From Prevotella melaninogenica (GTDB taxonomy: Bacteria > Bacteroidota > Bacteroidia > Bacteroidales > Bacteroidaceae): a stretch of 64,000 nt of DNA. Location of the stretch: positions 1,586,001-1,650,000 of the forward strand of contig NZ_CP072348.1 in NCBI RefSeq assembly GCF_018127925.1. Direction: 5' to 3'. The translations under genes and the position numbers were made by a program. The notes beneath the pieces are model-generated. The model worked only from the letters and a program-made list of their open reading frames with translations. It was not told where the DNA came from and did not search any database. This document shows positions 1-8,365 of this stretch, piece after piece. Position 1 is the first letter of the stretch; every line of letters begins with the position of its first letter.

Positions 1-1
1 G

Positions 2-178
2 CTGCAATACAGGCTTAGACGATTCATAGACGATGCCATTGTTACTGACATTTATACTGATTTGAAAGCAAATAAGTGGCACATCGGAGTGTGGCTGAAG
101 TTGTGTCGTAGAGAGCAGTTCTCTTTCCGTGTGAAAAGAAGAATTATCGGTAAGTTCTTGCATTGCCTTTTCAAATGA
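2..178 (+). CDS. C-terminal end of an unidentified protein (partial)
   Basis: An open frame enters from the left edge and stops with TGA at 176-178, giving 58 residues rich in Arg, Lys and Phe (ends FLHCLFK). It lies 46 bp upstream of a family 2 glycosyltransferase on the same strand, so it is probably the last part of another polysaccharide-biosynthesis gene in the same operon. The fragment is too short to assign to a family. Confidence 0.55.
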   Translation: MQYRLRRFIDDAIVTDIYTDLKANKWHIGVWLKLCRREQFSFRVKRRIIGKFLHCLFK

Positions 179-224
179 TAAGTAAAAGTACTCTTAATGT
201 TTAACGATGAGATAATATTACGAT

Positions 225-1226
225 ATGATAAGTATAATAACTCCTGTTTATCAAGCTGAGAAGTATTTAGAAAATCTGATTAACTCCATTATTAATCAGA
301 CATATCATGATTGGGAATTGCTGTTGATAGATGATGGTAGCACAGATGGATCGGCAGAAATTTGCGATTGTTATGCTCATAAAGATAATAGAATACGTGT
401 CTTTCATAAAGCCAATGGAGGTGTCGCATCAGCACGTAATCAAGCTATGGATATGGCTAAAGGTGATTATTTAGCATTTGCTGATAGTGACGATTGGGTA
501 GAGCCTAATTGGTTAGAACAGTTGTATACTATTGCAAAGGAGCAGGAGGCAGATATTGTTGTGTCCGATTACTATGAAGAATATCCTCAAAAGACCATTA
601 TGCGAAGTAAAGATGACGATTCTATAATTGTCTTAAATAGAAAAGAAACTTTACTTCTGACCTTTCAGAATAAGATAGCATGTTATCTGTGGTCAATGCT
701 TATCCGAAGAGATATAGCACAAGAACGGTTTGCTCCTTATCGTGCATTTGAAGACTATGCTACTGTATTTGCTTGGATGCGTCATGTAAATAAAGCCGTA
801 ATGTTACATACGCCACTTTATCATTACAGGCAGTCTGCTAATAGTTGTCTTCATAACAATATGAAACAGAACTTAATAGACTGGATAAATGCGACAATCA
901 CACGTTATGAATTAATTAAAGGAACCCCTTTTATGCAAGAGAATACCTCTCAAATTAATGCTGCTTATATTTGTTCATTAGTGAAAGGCGTTAAAGATGT
1001 TGTGCGTTCTCCGTATGATAATAAGTTTAAACAAAGTTTATTGAAGAAAGTCTCCGTTGAAATTAAAAGTATTCAACTCTCTTCACCATATAAACTATTA
1101 GGCTTAAAATATTTCCTGCGCTATCGACTACTCTGTCAGAGTACAGACCTCTTTAAGTTTATTGTAGAGAAAACTGCTGTGTTTTCTTTTCATCAAAATA
1201 ATAGAAAAGACAATTTATACTCATAA
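225..1226 (+). CDS. Family 2 glycosyltransferase
   Basis: 333 residues with a GT-A fold N-terminus: the opening MISIITPVYQ strand, the nucleotide-binding LLIDDGST segment at about residues 33-40, the NGGVASARN motif near 64-72, and the metal-binding DSDD at 87-90. Enzymes of this family transfer a sugar from a nucleotide-sugar to a growing surface polysaccharide or O-antigen chain at the cytoplasmic membrane. The C-terminal 120 residues are basic and family-variable. The preceding partial gene ends 46 bp upstream, suggesting one transcript. The sugar and acceptor cannot be told from sequence. Confidence 0.85.
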   Translation: MISIITPVYQAEKYLENLINSIINQTYHDWELLLIDDGSTDGSAEICDCYAHKDNRIRVFHKANGGVASARNQAMDMAKGDYLAFADSDDWVEPNWLEQLYTIAKEQEADIVVSDYYEEYPQKTIMRSKDDDSIIVLNRKETLLLTFQNKIACYLWSMLIRRDIAQERFAPYRAFEDYATVFAWMRHVNKAVMLHTPLYHYRQSANSCLHNNMKQNLIDWINATITRYELIKGTPFMQENTSQINAAYICSLVKGVKDVVRSPYDNKFKQSLLKKVSVEIKSIQLSSPYKLLGLKYFLRYRLLCQSTDLFKFIVEKTAVFSFHQNNRKDNLYS

Positions 1227-1323
1227 ATAGCTTCCTTATCTCCTGTCTAATTATGGTTCCTCCGACAATAGCTTTCTGATAAGAGATACTATTACACATA
1301 CTACAAGAATAGTATATTTTTAA

Positions 1324-1408
1324 TTGCTGTCATTTTTAACGTTTTATGAAATACCATTGTAAACTAAAGACTTAGGTGATGACTTTGACTGACAGTAATG
1401 ACAGCAAA
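1324..1408. repeat. 85-bp MITE-like element, copy 1
   Basis: The element begins TTGCTGTCA and ends TGACAGCAAA, so its ends are inverted repeats. Two relatives lie at 22561-22646 and 30104-30189. It has no coding capacity. The 1227-1578 gap holds this element and nothing else I can recognise. Confidence 0.6.
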
Positions 1409-1578
1409 TTTTAATCTTAGTGCAAACCTTTGTTGTCGATACGCATAAGCAGGGGGTATTGTGAGTATTAAAAAATCACGTATGCATCAAAAGATTTGGA
1501 AGGAAACGGTAGACGAACGCAATAAAGAATGATGGCTATATATTATTCAATAAGTCGAATGTTCCTTGATAGTTTACA

Positions 1579-2352
1579 TTACCCTTTCTTATTATGCTTT
1601 TCTTCTAAGAGTTTAGCTACAATATAGAATTGGTATTCTGCATCTAACACAGCATGAATCAGTCCAGGAATACCATCTAAACAGCCTCGTTTAATGAAAT
1701 AAGACTTAAAGAAGCGAAACATAGGACGATAGATGAGTGCCATGCAGCCATAGTTCTTTTTGCGACGGCGTGGGACTTCGTAGTCAGAATAGGTGTTGTT
1801 CTTTCTAATAATGTTGGTAACACTGTCGTTGGCAAGGTGTTCGAAAGCTAGATCCATGCGTGATGCTGGAATCTTCAAGATTCTTCCGTCTACCTTAGGG
1901 GCTGCATGAATAACTGGAGGCCAACTGCATTTGTCGCGTCGGAGAAAGCGGAGTATATAGTCAGGATAGCTGCTGTGCATTATTCTTCCCATGAAGTAGT
2001 TTTTTCGTGGGATAGCAATAGCATCGGGGCGGTTATCCTTCTGAATAGTATCATAAAGGTATTTGCGTAGTTCTGGAGTAACAATCTCGTCTGCATCAAC
2101 CACCAATACCCACGGCGAGCTTGCCTTATCGATGGCAAACTGGCGTGCCGGTTCTACAATGCGTAGGTTGCCTTTGGGAAAGGTAATAATCTTACAGTTG
2201 TAGGAACGTGCTATGTCAAGGGTCTGGTCAGTACTTTCCATGTCGCAAATGACAATCTCGTCAAAGTCCTTTACTGCTTCTAGTACGACTTTAAGATGTT
2301 CTTCTGCATTGTAAGTATTGATGACTACGGAAATATGTTGTGTACTATTCAT
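1579..2352 (-). CDS. Family 2 glycosyltransferase (LPS core WaaE/KdtX-like)
   Basis: 257 residues. The N-terminus ISVVINTYNAEEHL, the segment IVICDMESTDQT near 34-44 and the DADE metal motif at about 86-89 fit the short GT2 subgroup that includes LPS core glucosyltransferases. The basic C-terminal part (RRRKKNYG, then a short hydrophobic stretch) fits peripheral membrane attachment. The gene faces the preceding glycosyltransferase and is transcribed away from the next operon, so it is a single transcription unit. The exact substrate is unknown. Confidence 0.82.
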   Translation of the reverse strand: MNSTQHISVVINTYNAEEHLKVVLEAVKDFDEIVICDMESTDQTLDIARSYNCKIITFPKGNLRIVEPARQFAIDKASSPWVLVVDADEIVTPELRKYLYDTIQKDNRPDAIAIPRKNYFMGRIMHSSYPDYILRFLRRDKCSWPPVIHAAPKVDGRILKIPASRMDLAFEHLANDSVTNIIRKNNTYSDYEVPRRRKKNYGCMALIYRPMFRFFKSYFIKRGCLDGIPGLIHAVLDAEYQFYIVAKLLEEKHNKKG

Positions 2353-2586
2353 ATCCGCAAATATACAAATTATTTTTTATCTGTACTATGTCATGATATA
2401 AAATGATAAAAATAATATCTACCAAACTTTGTAGTTCCCCATTAAAAGCTTAAAATATCAATTAATTTTCACTTGATGGTTGACTCTTAAATAATAATTC
2501 AAAAGCCGAACTTATATCATACTTTATTGCTACTTTTGTACTGCCATTGACAAAATGGATATTAACACAATTAATGGAAAAACTAT

Positions 2587-3768
2587 ATGAGTGATAAAGT
2601 CAAACGTTTTCTAAGTCATCCGCTACTCTCTAATTGCCGTTTACTCCTTGGTATATGGATTATCTTATCGTTGGCTGGTATGTTGAAATTTCATCGCAGT
2701 TATAACAACTTCCTTATCTTCAGGGGTGTTTATTGGCACACAGTAAATGGAACTTCGCTCTATGCGGCTTATCCTACAGAGTATGGAGATGTGAACCATT
2801 ATGGTCCTTTATTTTCTCTAATCATAGCACCTTTTGCTATCCTCCCTGAGTGGATAGGCATGTTGCTATGGCTCTTGTTCTTATCAGGGTGGTTGTTTGC
2901 GGCTATCTATTGGTCAGGACTACGTAAATCACAGCAAGTCTACATCTATTGGTTCTGCGGATTTACATTGTTGACAGCTCTATTCATGCAGCAGTTCAAC
3001 ATAGCTATTGCCGCTATTATCCTCTCATCATTCTTTCTTATTGATAAGGAGCACGAAGGATGGGCAGCATTCTTCATCGTCTTAGGTACGTTGGTGAAAC
3101 TTTATGGCATCGTGGGATTAGCATTTTTTCTTTTTTCACGGCACAAGGTACGACTAATACTATGGTTAGCAGTGTGGTCGGTAATACTTTTTTTAGCACC
3201 AATGGCAATCAGTTCGCCCGACTATATCATTGGACAATATCAAGAGTGGTACAGCAGCCTTGTTGCAAAGAATACGGAAAACATTCATTCGATTGCGCAG
3301 AATATCTCCCTCTTAGGGCTTGTCCGCCGTACAACAGGTTGTATGAATTATTCAGACCTATGGCTGATTCTACCTGGAATGATGCTCTTTGCCCTTCCTT
3401 TCCTACGCTTCTCACAGTATAAGAACCTTGCCTTTCGTGAGACAATACTTGCCTCTGTACTTATGTTTGTCATTCTTTTTAGTACAGGTAGTGAGTCAAG
3501 CGGATACATTATAGCATTAACAGGTGCTTGTATATGGTATACGGTTGTGCCATGGAAGCGTGGAAATTGGGCTGTAGCTCTGATGGTGTTTGTCTTTATA
3601 TTGTCTGGTATGGGTAATAGCGACCTTATTCCGAAGTGGATACGCCACGATTACATACAGCAATATGCCCTCCGTGCGTTGCCAATCAGTATTCTCTGGT
3701 TGTGGCTTTGTTATGAGTTATGCACAAAGGATTATACCCCAATAGAAAAGGTTGATGCTCATGAATAA
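2587..3768 (+). CDS. GT87-family (DUF2029) polytopic glycosyltransferase
   Basis: 393 residues, mostly hydrophobic, with about nine predicted membrane helices. The first loop (YWHTVNGTSLYA..YGDVNHYGPLFS) has the acidic and aromatic residues typical of GT-C enzymes of the GT87/DUF2029 type, which use polyprenyl-phosphate sugars on the outer face of the inner membrane. It overlaps the next glycosyltransferase gene by a few bases, so the two are translationally coupled. A TACTTTTG element at 2531-2538 is a candidate Bacteroidetes -7 promoter box. The start is the first ATG after that box. Confidence 0.78.
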   Translation: MSDKVKRFLSHPLLSNCRLLLGIWIILSLAGMLKFHRSYNNFLIFRGVYWHTVNGTSLYAAYPTEYGDVNHYGPLFSLIIAPFAILPEWIGMLLWLLFLSGWLFAAIYWSGLRKSQQVYIYWFCGFTLLTALFMQQFNIAIAAIILSSFFLIDKEHEGWAAFFIVLGTLVKLYGIVGLAFFLFSRHKVRLILWLAVWSVILFLAPMAISSPDYIIGQYQEWYSSLVAKNTENIHSIAQNISLLGLVRRTTGCMNYSDLWLILPGMMLFALPFLRFSQYKNLAFRETILASVLMFVILFSTGSESSGYIIALTGACIWYTVVPWKRGNWAVALMVFVFILSGMGNSDLIPKWIRHDYIQQYALRALPISILWLWLCYELCTKDYTPIEKVDAHE

Positions 3769-4903
3769 GAAGATAATAGGTTATGATGCTAAGCGTATCG
3801 TAAGAAATGGTACCGGATTAGGTAGCTATGGGCGTACGCTTATTAACGACCTTGCTCCGTTGATGCCTGACACAAACTTACGACTCTATGCTCCTGATGC
3901 CGGACGTGACGACCTTCGCAATCAGGTGGAACTGCGAGATAACGTGCAGTTCTGCTATCCCGACCACCTTCGTTTCCGTCTGCAGCGTGACTGGTGGCGT
4001 GTGAAAGGGGTAGTAAAAGACTTAAAGACTGATGGAGTAGAACTTTATCACGGTCTTTCGGGTGAACTCCCTTCAGGCTTGGCAGCAGCAGGAATCCCTG
4101 GTGTTGTTACTATTCATGACCTTATCTTCCTACGTCATCCAGAGTTCTATCCGGCTATTGACGTTTTCTTCTATAAGCGGAAGTTCTATCAGACACTACG
4201 CGAGGCAAGCCGTATCATTGCGATTAGCGAATGTACGAAGCGTGACATCTTATATTATGGTGACTTCCCAGAAGATAAGATAGACCTCGTCTACCAGAGT
4301 TGTAGCACCCACTTCAATCAGTCGGTAAGTCCTTCACTGATAGAGGAAGCCCGCCGTAAGTATCAACTTCCACAGCGTTATATATTAAATGTAGGAACGG
4401 TAGAAGTGCGGAAGAACATTCTTTTGGGTATTCGTACTATGGCAAAGCTACCTTCCGACTTACATCTTGTCATCGTAGGACGGAAGACTAAGTATCAGAA
4501 AAAGCTCGATGCAGAAATCAAACGTTTAGGAATTGGCGAGCGAATCCATTTCCTTCAAGGTGTACCTAACGACCTTCTCGCAGCTATTTACAATCAGGCT
4601 GAGGCTTTTATTTACCCTTCTCGTTATGAAGGCTTTGGTATTCCTATCATCGAAGCTATACAAAGTGGACTTCCAGTCGTGGCTGCTACGGGTAGTTGTT
4701 TAGAGGAAGCAGGAGGTCCGGATTGCCTTTATGTAGGTCCAGACGACGTCGATGGCACTGCAGCTGCAATCCTATCTGCGATTGAAAACCGCAAAGAAAT
4801 GGTTAGTAAAAGCCAAGTTTACGTGAAACGATTTGAAAATCAAGATGTAGCTTCGCAGGTTCTTGCGATATATGAAAAAACATTCTTCTCCCCTCTCCTA
4901 TAA
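3761..4903 (+). CDS. Family 4 (GT-B) glycosyltransferase
   Basis: About 380 residues. The C-terminal half carries the retaining GT-B signature: LNVGTVEVRKNI, then VGRKTKYQKK, and the E-x7-E motif EGFGIPIIE at about 290-298. The N-terminal domain has VVTIHDLIFL, as in mannosyltransferases of this group. The frame is open upstream to a TTG at 3752 and an ATG at 3755. I favour ATG 3761 (MNKKIIGYDAKRI), which overlaps the stop of the upstream gene by 8 bp. It probably works with that gene in making a surface polysaccharide. Confidence 0.85.
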   Translation: MNKKIIGYDAKRIVRNGTGLGSYGRTLINDLAPLMPDTNLRLYAPDAGRDDLRNQVELRDNVQFCYPDHLRFRLQRDWWRVKGVVKDLKTDGVELYHGLSGELPSGLAAAGIPGVVTIHDLIFLRHPEFYPAIDVFFYKRKFYQTLREASRIIAISECTKRDILYYGDFPEDKIDLVYQSCSTHFNQSVSPSLIEEARRKYQLPQRYILNVGTVEVRKNILLGIRTMAKLPSDLHLVIVGRKTKYQKKLDAEIKRLGIGERIHFLQGVPNDLLAAIYNQAEAFIYPSRYEGFGIPIIEAIQSGLPVVAATGSCLEEAGGPDCLYVGPDDVDGTAAAILSAIENRKEMVSKSQVYVKRFENQDVASQVLAIYEKTFFSPLL

Positions 4904-4968
4904 TCCTTTCTTAGGGGGGCGAAGATTGTTTTTCTTTCAATTAATTCTTTTATTCCACATTTTCTTCT

Positions 4969-4976
4969 TACCTTTG
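4969..4976 (+). promoter_or_regulatory. Candidate -7 box of cassette A
   Basis: TACCTTTG matches the Bacteroidetes -7 consensus TAnnTTTG and is followed by GC. The same box precedes the inverted copy (27156-27163, minus). The -33 region here is weak. Transcription would start near 4982, just before the leader ORF ATG at 4996. Confidence 0.55.
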
Positions 4977-4995
4977 CGGCATGAACAAATTAGCT

Positions 4996-5133
4996 ATGAC
5001 ATATCAGACCAATTCAGCACAGCAAAGAAACTTTGATTTCTTTGCCTTTTTTAGTGCTTTATATTTGGTAGTTTCAGATATTTTGCTAACACACACACAC
5101 ACACACACACACACAGGCGCACCTAGCGTTTAA
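4996..5133 (+). CDS. Leader peptide A with (AC)13 microsatellite
   Basis: A 45-residue ORF starts 20 bp after the -7 box. It opens MTYQTNSAQQRN, continues with a hydrophobic stretch (FFAFFSALYLVVSDILL) and ends in alternating Thr-His encoded by an (AC)13 tract at 5089-5114, then GAPSV. The inverted copy at 27007-27135 encodes the same peptide up to the repeat. The two base differences between the copies in this part (CAG/CAA and GTT/GTG) are both synonymous, which supports real translation. In the other two frames after the tract the stop falls at 5124-5126 or at 5177-5179. It has no known family. A role as a regulatory leader is inferred from the hairpins that follow. Confidence 0.55.
   Translation: MTYQTNSAQQRNFDFFAFFSALYLVVSDILLTHTHTHTHTGAPSV
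5089..5114. repeat. (AC)13 dinucleotide microsatellite
   Basis: 26 bp of perfect AC repeat inside the leader ORF. The equivalent tract in cassette B (27025-27042) has 9 units. Tracts of this kind are prone to slipped-strand length change, and each unit gained or lost shifts the leader reading frame. Confidence 0.9.
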
Positions 5134-5187
5134 TCATACTTTTTTCTTCCATCCTACGCGCGCGCGAAGCGTGCCGTAACGCTTGTA

Positions 5188-5226
5188 AACAAAGGACTTC
5201 ATGGAGTTTCCTTTGTTCGCTTTTTT
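5188..5226 (+). terminator. Intrinsic-terminator-like hairpin in leader A
   Basis: AACAAAGGA (5188-5196) pairs with TCCTTTGTT (5209-5217), and TTTTTT follows at 5221-5226 after three bases. A smaller hairpin, AAGCG with CGCTT, lies just before it (about 5167-5184). Both are kept in cassette B with base changes. This lies between the leader ORF and the structural genes, as an attenuator would. Confidence 0.5.
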
Positions 5227-5325
5227 GTGCCCGTTTACGAGCTATCAAGAAGGCAAAATAAGAAACGTTTAATGACTGATTTTACCACAATAATTCATTG
5301 TAATTCTCTGATTAAAGTTTGTTTT

Positions 5326-5379
5326 CTCTCGTTGATTTCTCGGGCAGGCAGTAGTGAAATGCTGTCTGCCTGTAGAGAG
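5326..5379 (+). promoter_or_regulatory. Conserved structured 5' UTR element A
   Basis: GGCAGGCAG (5343-5351) pairs with CTGTCTGCC (5362-5370) through one G-U pair. An outer CTCTC/GAGAG pairing (5326-5330 with 5375-5379) closes it. Cassette B has an 11-bp version with different bases that still pair. The function is unknown; it lies about 125 bp before the small-protein gene. Confidence 0.45.
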
Positions 5380-5504
5380 GGGGAAGGCAAGCGGTTAGGA
5401 GGAATAGATAATAAGGTTATCAGGATGTATATAATATAAAAGGTGAGCAAAGAAGCCACATAGAGAGTAGATAACAACTATTTTTAATCAAATCAAAAAA
5501 AGCA

Positions 5505-5738
5505 ATGAGAAAGAAACAAGAAAAGAAGGATTATTCTGCACCATGTTGCATGATAATTCAAGTGAGCGAAACGACTTATCTTATGGATACGTCTTTCCCG
5601 AGCCAGCACAAGAAGGCAAATCACGGTACTGGTCCAACGGCTTCAGCGAAGTCCTTCGGCTTATGGAGTGATGAGCACTTTGAGGAGGGCAGTAGCGAAG
5701 AGGCTAACAATGACAGCTCTTCATCATGGGACGACTAA
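5505..5738 (+). CDS. Small acidic-tailed protein of cassette A
   Basis: 77 residues without a signal peptide. The N-terminal half (KKDYSAPCCMIIQVSETTYL, then MDTSFP) is nearly the same as in the protein of cassette B. The C-terminal half is variable and acidic, with Ser/Asp/Glu runs ending SSSSWDD. Short proteins of this lay-out (basic start, Tyr-x-x-Pro, a beta-like segment, an acidic tail) are common in Prevotella beside fimbrillin-like genes, but I know of no function. It is 54 bp upstream of the large lipoprotein gene and probably co-transcribed. A precursor or accessory role is possible but unproven. Confidence 0.7.
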   Translation: MRKKQEKKDYSAPCCMIIQVSETTYLMDTSFPSQHKKANHGTGPTASAKSFGLWSDEHFEEGSSEEANNDSSSSWDD

Positions 5739-5792
5739 TTTCTAAAGCGATTAATTAACAAAAAACAGAAAACGAACAAAGAAAAAAGAAAG

Positions 5793-7406
5793 ATGAAACA
5801 GACAATGAAACATCAGTCCCTTTTATCAGGGATAAAGTCTTTGGGCATCATGCTGAGCTTAGGCTTGGCCTTGGCCTCATGTACAAAGGACGACGTGGCT
5901 CAGAACCCAGCAAAGCCAAACGAGGAGAGGAATAAGAACTTAACGACCTTCGTGGCAGGTGGCGAGAACAAGACGCGTACGTCAATGAAGTACACCAGCG
6001 GTGACTTCTATTGGGAGGCAGGCGACTATATCTACGTAAAGGATGACAACGGCGATTTGAAGAAGAGTACAAACGCTCCAACCAGTAAGGTAGCATCTTT
6101 TAATTATAAAGTTCCAGGTAAGTTTACAGACCATAGCAGTTATGAGGTTTATTACTTGGGCAAGAACAGTAGTGGCAACTCAGTAACTATCTCAACGGCC
6201 CAGAGCCAGACAGTTCCAGACAATACCGCGCACTTTGGCACTGCAGGCGATTACGGTACTGCTACCGCTACAAAGGTAACAGACAAAAATCAGTTTGAGT
6301 TCGTATTGGAACATCAGGCAGCTTACTTAGTCTTCCAGCCTTACACAAGTAACACAATTCTACAGAACTGTTACTTAACAAAGGTAGAAGTAACCTCCGA
6401 CAACGATATAGCGGAGACCTACACCGTCAACCCAACAACAGGTGCTTTGGACGCTTCTGCAGTATCAAACGGCAAACAGATAGTCTTAAAGACACAAGAT
6501 GCAACAAGCGGCAGCAGTTACAACAACGGCTTCCCACTAAGCAACAACATCGCCAGCGTAACAACTAACGGAGCTTACATGGTGATTAAGCCAGGTACTC
6601 ATACTTTAAGGGTACGTTATTGGGTAAAGGACGTGGCAACAGGTACAGAGGGCACTATAACTAAGACATATCCATCTACAGCATACGCTTCGAACACCTA
6701 CTACGATATGACCGCTAGCCTTGACGTAAAGAACAACTACGATGGCGACCATTATTACATGTGGGACGCCAAGCAGCAATATTGGTCTGGTTACAAATGG
6801 AGAATGAATTCGGCAGGAAACACATACCAACCAACACTAAACAATGGTTATTCTTCAAACTACCCCCAGAGCAACACTGACTCTCGTTGGTACAACGTGG
6901 GCGGTAGTTCAGGTCGCTTCGATGCAACCCAGAGTTGCGCAGGTCTTCCAAATGCTAACGAGATGTCTTGGTACTGCATGTTCGGCGATCCCCGTTGGGA
7001 TGCAGATGAACTATGGACAACTATGGGTCATTTATATAAAGGTGGTATGTGGTTTAAGAAGAAGTCTGTATTACAGACAGAGCATCATTACGACACCGAG
7101 AAATCTGCCGACGGTTCAACCGACATGCGTACAACAATGAAGACCTACTACAACGGCAGCAGTAGTATCAACAGCTCTGGCCTCCCTTCCGCCGCCGATG
7201 CAGGTAATTACTTCTACCTGCCCGCCTTGGGTGACTACGGCTCTGGTCAGCTGCGCGGCGTTGGCGGCAGCGGCAACTATTGGTCGTCAAGTGCTCTCCC
7301 ATGGAGCAGCGGCTACGCGTACAGCCTGCACTTCCAAACTGACCGCATCTACGTGAACTACTACGACCGCGACTACGGGCACAGGGTCGACGGCAGGTTC
7401 GAGTAG
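5793..7406 (+). CDS. Fimbrillin-like lipoprotein with FISUMP/C-type-lectin-like tail (cassette A)
   Basis: 537 residues. An SpII signal ends LALASC (Cys30), so the protein is a lipoprotein and probably surface-exposed. Residues ~40-320 resemble fimbrillin-type adhesins (FYWEAGDYIYVKDD, GAYMVIKPGTHTLRVRYWVK). The tail has the paralogous features DAGNYFYLPALG, YWSSS (about 496-500) and a final RV.GRFE, as in FISUMP or C-type-lectin-fold domains. The last ~70 codons are far richer in G and C, and in codons ending in C, than the body. The cassette B protein is clearly homologous throughout, with strongest divergence between the fixed tail motifs. It is probably an adhesin or variable ligand-binding surface protein; the ligand is unknown. 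Confidence 0.82.
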   Translation: MKQTMKHQSLLSGIKSLGIMLSLGLALASCTKDDVAQNPAKPNEERNKNLTTFVAGGENKTRTSMKYTSGDFYWEAGDYIYVKDDNGDLKKSTNAPTSKVASFNYKVPGKFTDHSSYEVYYLGKNSSGNSVTISTAQSQTVPDNTAHFGTAGDYGTATATKVTDKNQFEFVLEHQAAYLVFQPYTSNTILQNCYLTKVEVTSDNDIAETYTVNPTTGALDASAVSNGKQIVLKTQDATSGSSYNNGFPLSNNIASVTTNGAYMVIKPGTHTLRVRYWVKDVATGTEGTITKTYPSTAYASNTYYDMTASLDVKNNYDGDHYYMWDAKQQYWSGYKWRMNSAGNTYQPTLNNGYSSNYPQSNTDSRWYNVGGSSGRFDATQSCAGLPNANEMSWYCMFGDPRWDADELWTTMGHLYKGGMWFKKKSVLQTEHHYDTEKSADGSTDMRTTMKTYYNGSSSINSSGLPSAADAGNYFYLPALGDYGSGQLRGVGGSGNYWSSSALPWSSGYAYSLHFQTDRIYVNYYDRDYGHRVDGRFE

Positions 7407-7533
7407 TCCTAAAAGCCCCACCCCGAACCAACGGTCACTGACCGAAGGGAAGTAAAGGGAAGGGAGTGCAGGGAACATTCTCGGTTCAATGCCTTTGGGC
7501 AAGTGCGCCGTATTGTAGTCGCAATATTAATCG

Positions 7534-7645
7534 TACCCAGCGAACAAGTCCTCTCGTACCCAGCTGCTGGGTAGAAGTCTACCCAACCGCTGGGTATGAT
7601 GCTACCCAGCAGCTGGGTATAAGACGACCCAACTGCTGGGTATAA
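7534..7645. repeat. 23-bp-period palindrome array (TACCCAGC family), copy 1
   Basis: Units start at 7534, 7557, 7580, 7603 and about 7626. Most contain TACCCAGCnGCTGGGTA, a short palindrome. The array fills most of the 7407-7714 gap between the lipoprotein and HU-like genes. The same family occurs at 43694-43873. Confidence 0.85.
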
Positions 7646-7714
7646 AAAACATGAAAAAAGCATCAAAATGATGTTGATATTTAACCTAATTATTAATTAA
7701 AATCTAAACTAAAG

Positions 7715-8173
7715 ATGATTGAATTTAAAGTAACGTCTCGTAAGGCGACCATGGGAAAGATGAAGGGTAAGACGGTGTATATCGCTGTGCCGAAAGGTCA
7801 GCAGAAGCTCTCGCCCGAAATGATATTGGAACGGATTGTGCGTGAGACATCATTGAGTGAGGGTGATGCAAGGAACGTTATCATCACGCTGCGCAATCTT
7901 ATTCTTGAGTGTGCCCGCATGGGTACAGGCTTAGACCTTGGCGACATCTTTTCGCTGCGTGTCAACGTGCCTTCAAAGATGGAGGAGAACGAGAAAGATG
8001 TTTCGGCAAAGAGCCTTAAGACTCCGAAGCTTACCTTGACCTGGAAGGAGCCAGTGCGCAAGGCCTTGAAAGAGCTGCAGGTGGATGTGGATAATCCGGC
8101 GAGGAAGAAAGTGAAAGGAAAGGAGGAAAAAGAAAAGAAAGAGAAGGAAGGTGGAGGACCGGAGGCGGGATAG
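7715..8173 (+). CDS. HU-like DNA-binding protein (cassette A)
   Basis: 152 residues. Residues ~1-125 resemble the Bacteroidales HU-like family (HU-HIG type): beta strands, the helical segment ERIVRETSLSEGDARNVIITL, then LDLGDIFSLRV. The C-terminus is a very basic and acidic low-complexity tail (KKVKGKEEKEKKEKEGGG). Family members are thought to bind DNA; no target is known. It follows the fimbrillin-like gene after a palindrome array, and cassette B has a distant relative in the same place. Confidence 0.75.
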   Translation: MIEFKVTSRKATMGKMKGKTVYIAVPKGQQKLSPEMILERIVRETSLSEGDARNVIITLRNLILECARMGTGLDLGDIFSLRVNVPSKMEENEKDVSAKSLKTPKLTLTWKEPVRKALKELQVDVDNPARKKVKGKEEKEKKEKEGGGPEAG

Positions 8174-8291
8174 AGAAGCCCCACCCCGTCCCTCCCCGAA
8201 GGGGGAGGGGGAATAACCCCAAAAGAATCTATTCAGGCTTTTCTCCAGTAGGGAGGGGGATTAAGCCTTAAAGATTCTACTAAATAGGAAA

Positions 8292-8345
8292 AGAGCCATA
8301 TCTAACGCTGATGATGCGTTTAGGTATGGCTCTCTTTTTCTTCTT
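8292..8345. terminator. Bidirectional terminator between HU-like A and GtrA genes
   Basis: AGAGCCATATCTAACGC pairs with GCGTTTAGGTATGGCTCT across a short loop. T-rich sequence (CTTTTTCTTCTTTT) follows on the plus strand and A-rich sequence lies on the other side. It separates two convergent genes. Confidence 0.75.
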
Positions 8346-8365
8346 TTAGGATGTAATGTATATTT

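Noticed and set aside
5227-5439. 70-residue ORF in cassette A leader
   Set aside because: It overlaps the conserved structured leader, and the matching frame in cassette B differs in start and length. More likely untranslated RNA.
7409-7666. 85-residue minus-strand ORF over the TACCCAGC array
   Set aside because: The sequence is produced by the palindromic array and has no supporting start context or homology.
4904-8173. A complete diversity-generating retroelement in the window
   Set aside because: No reverse transcriptase, accessory protein or template repeat was seen; only the tail architecture is suggestive.
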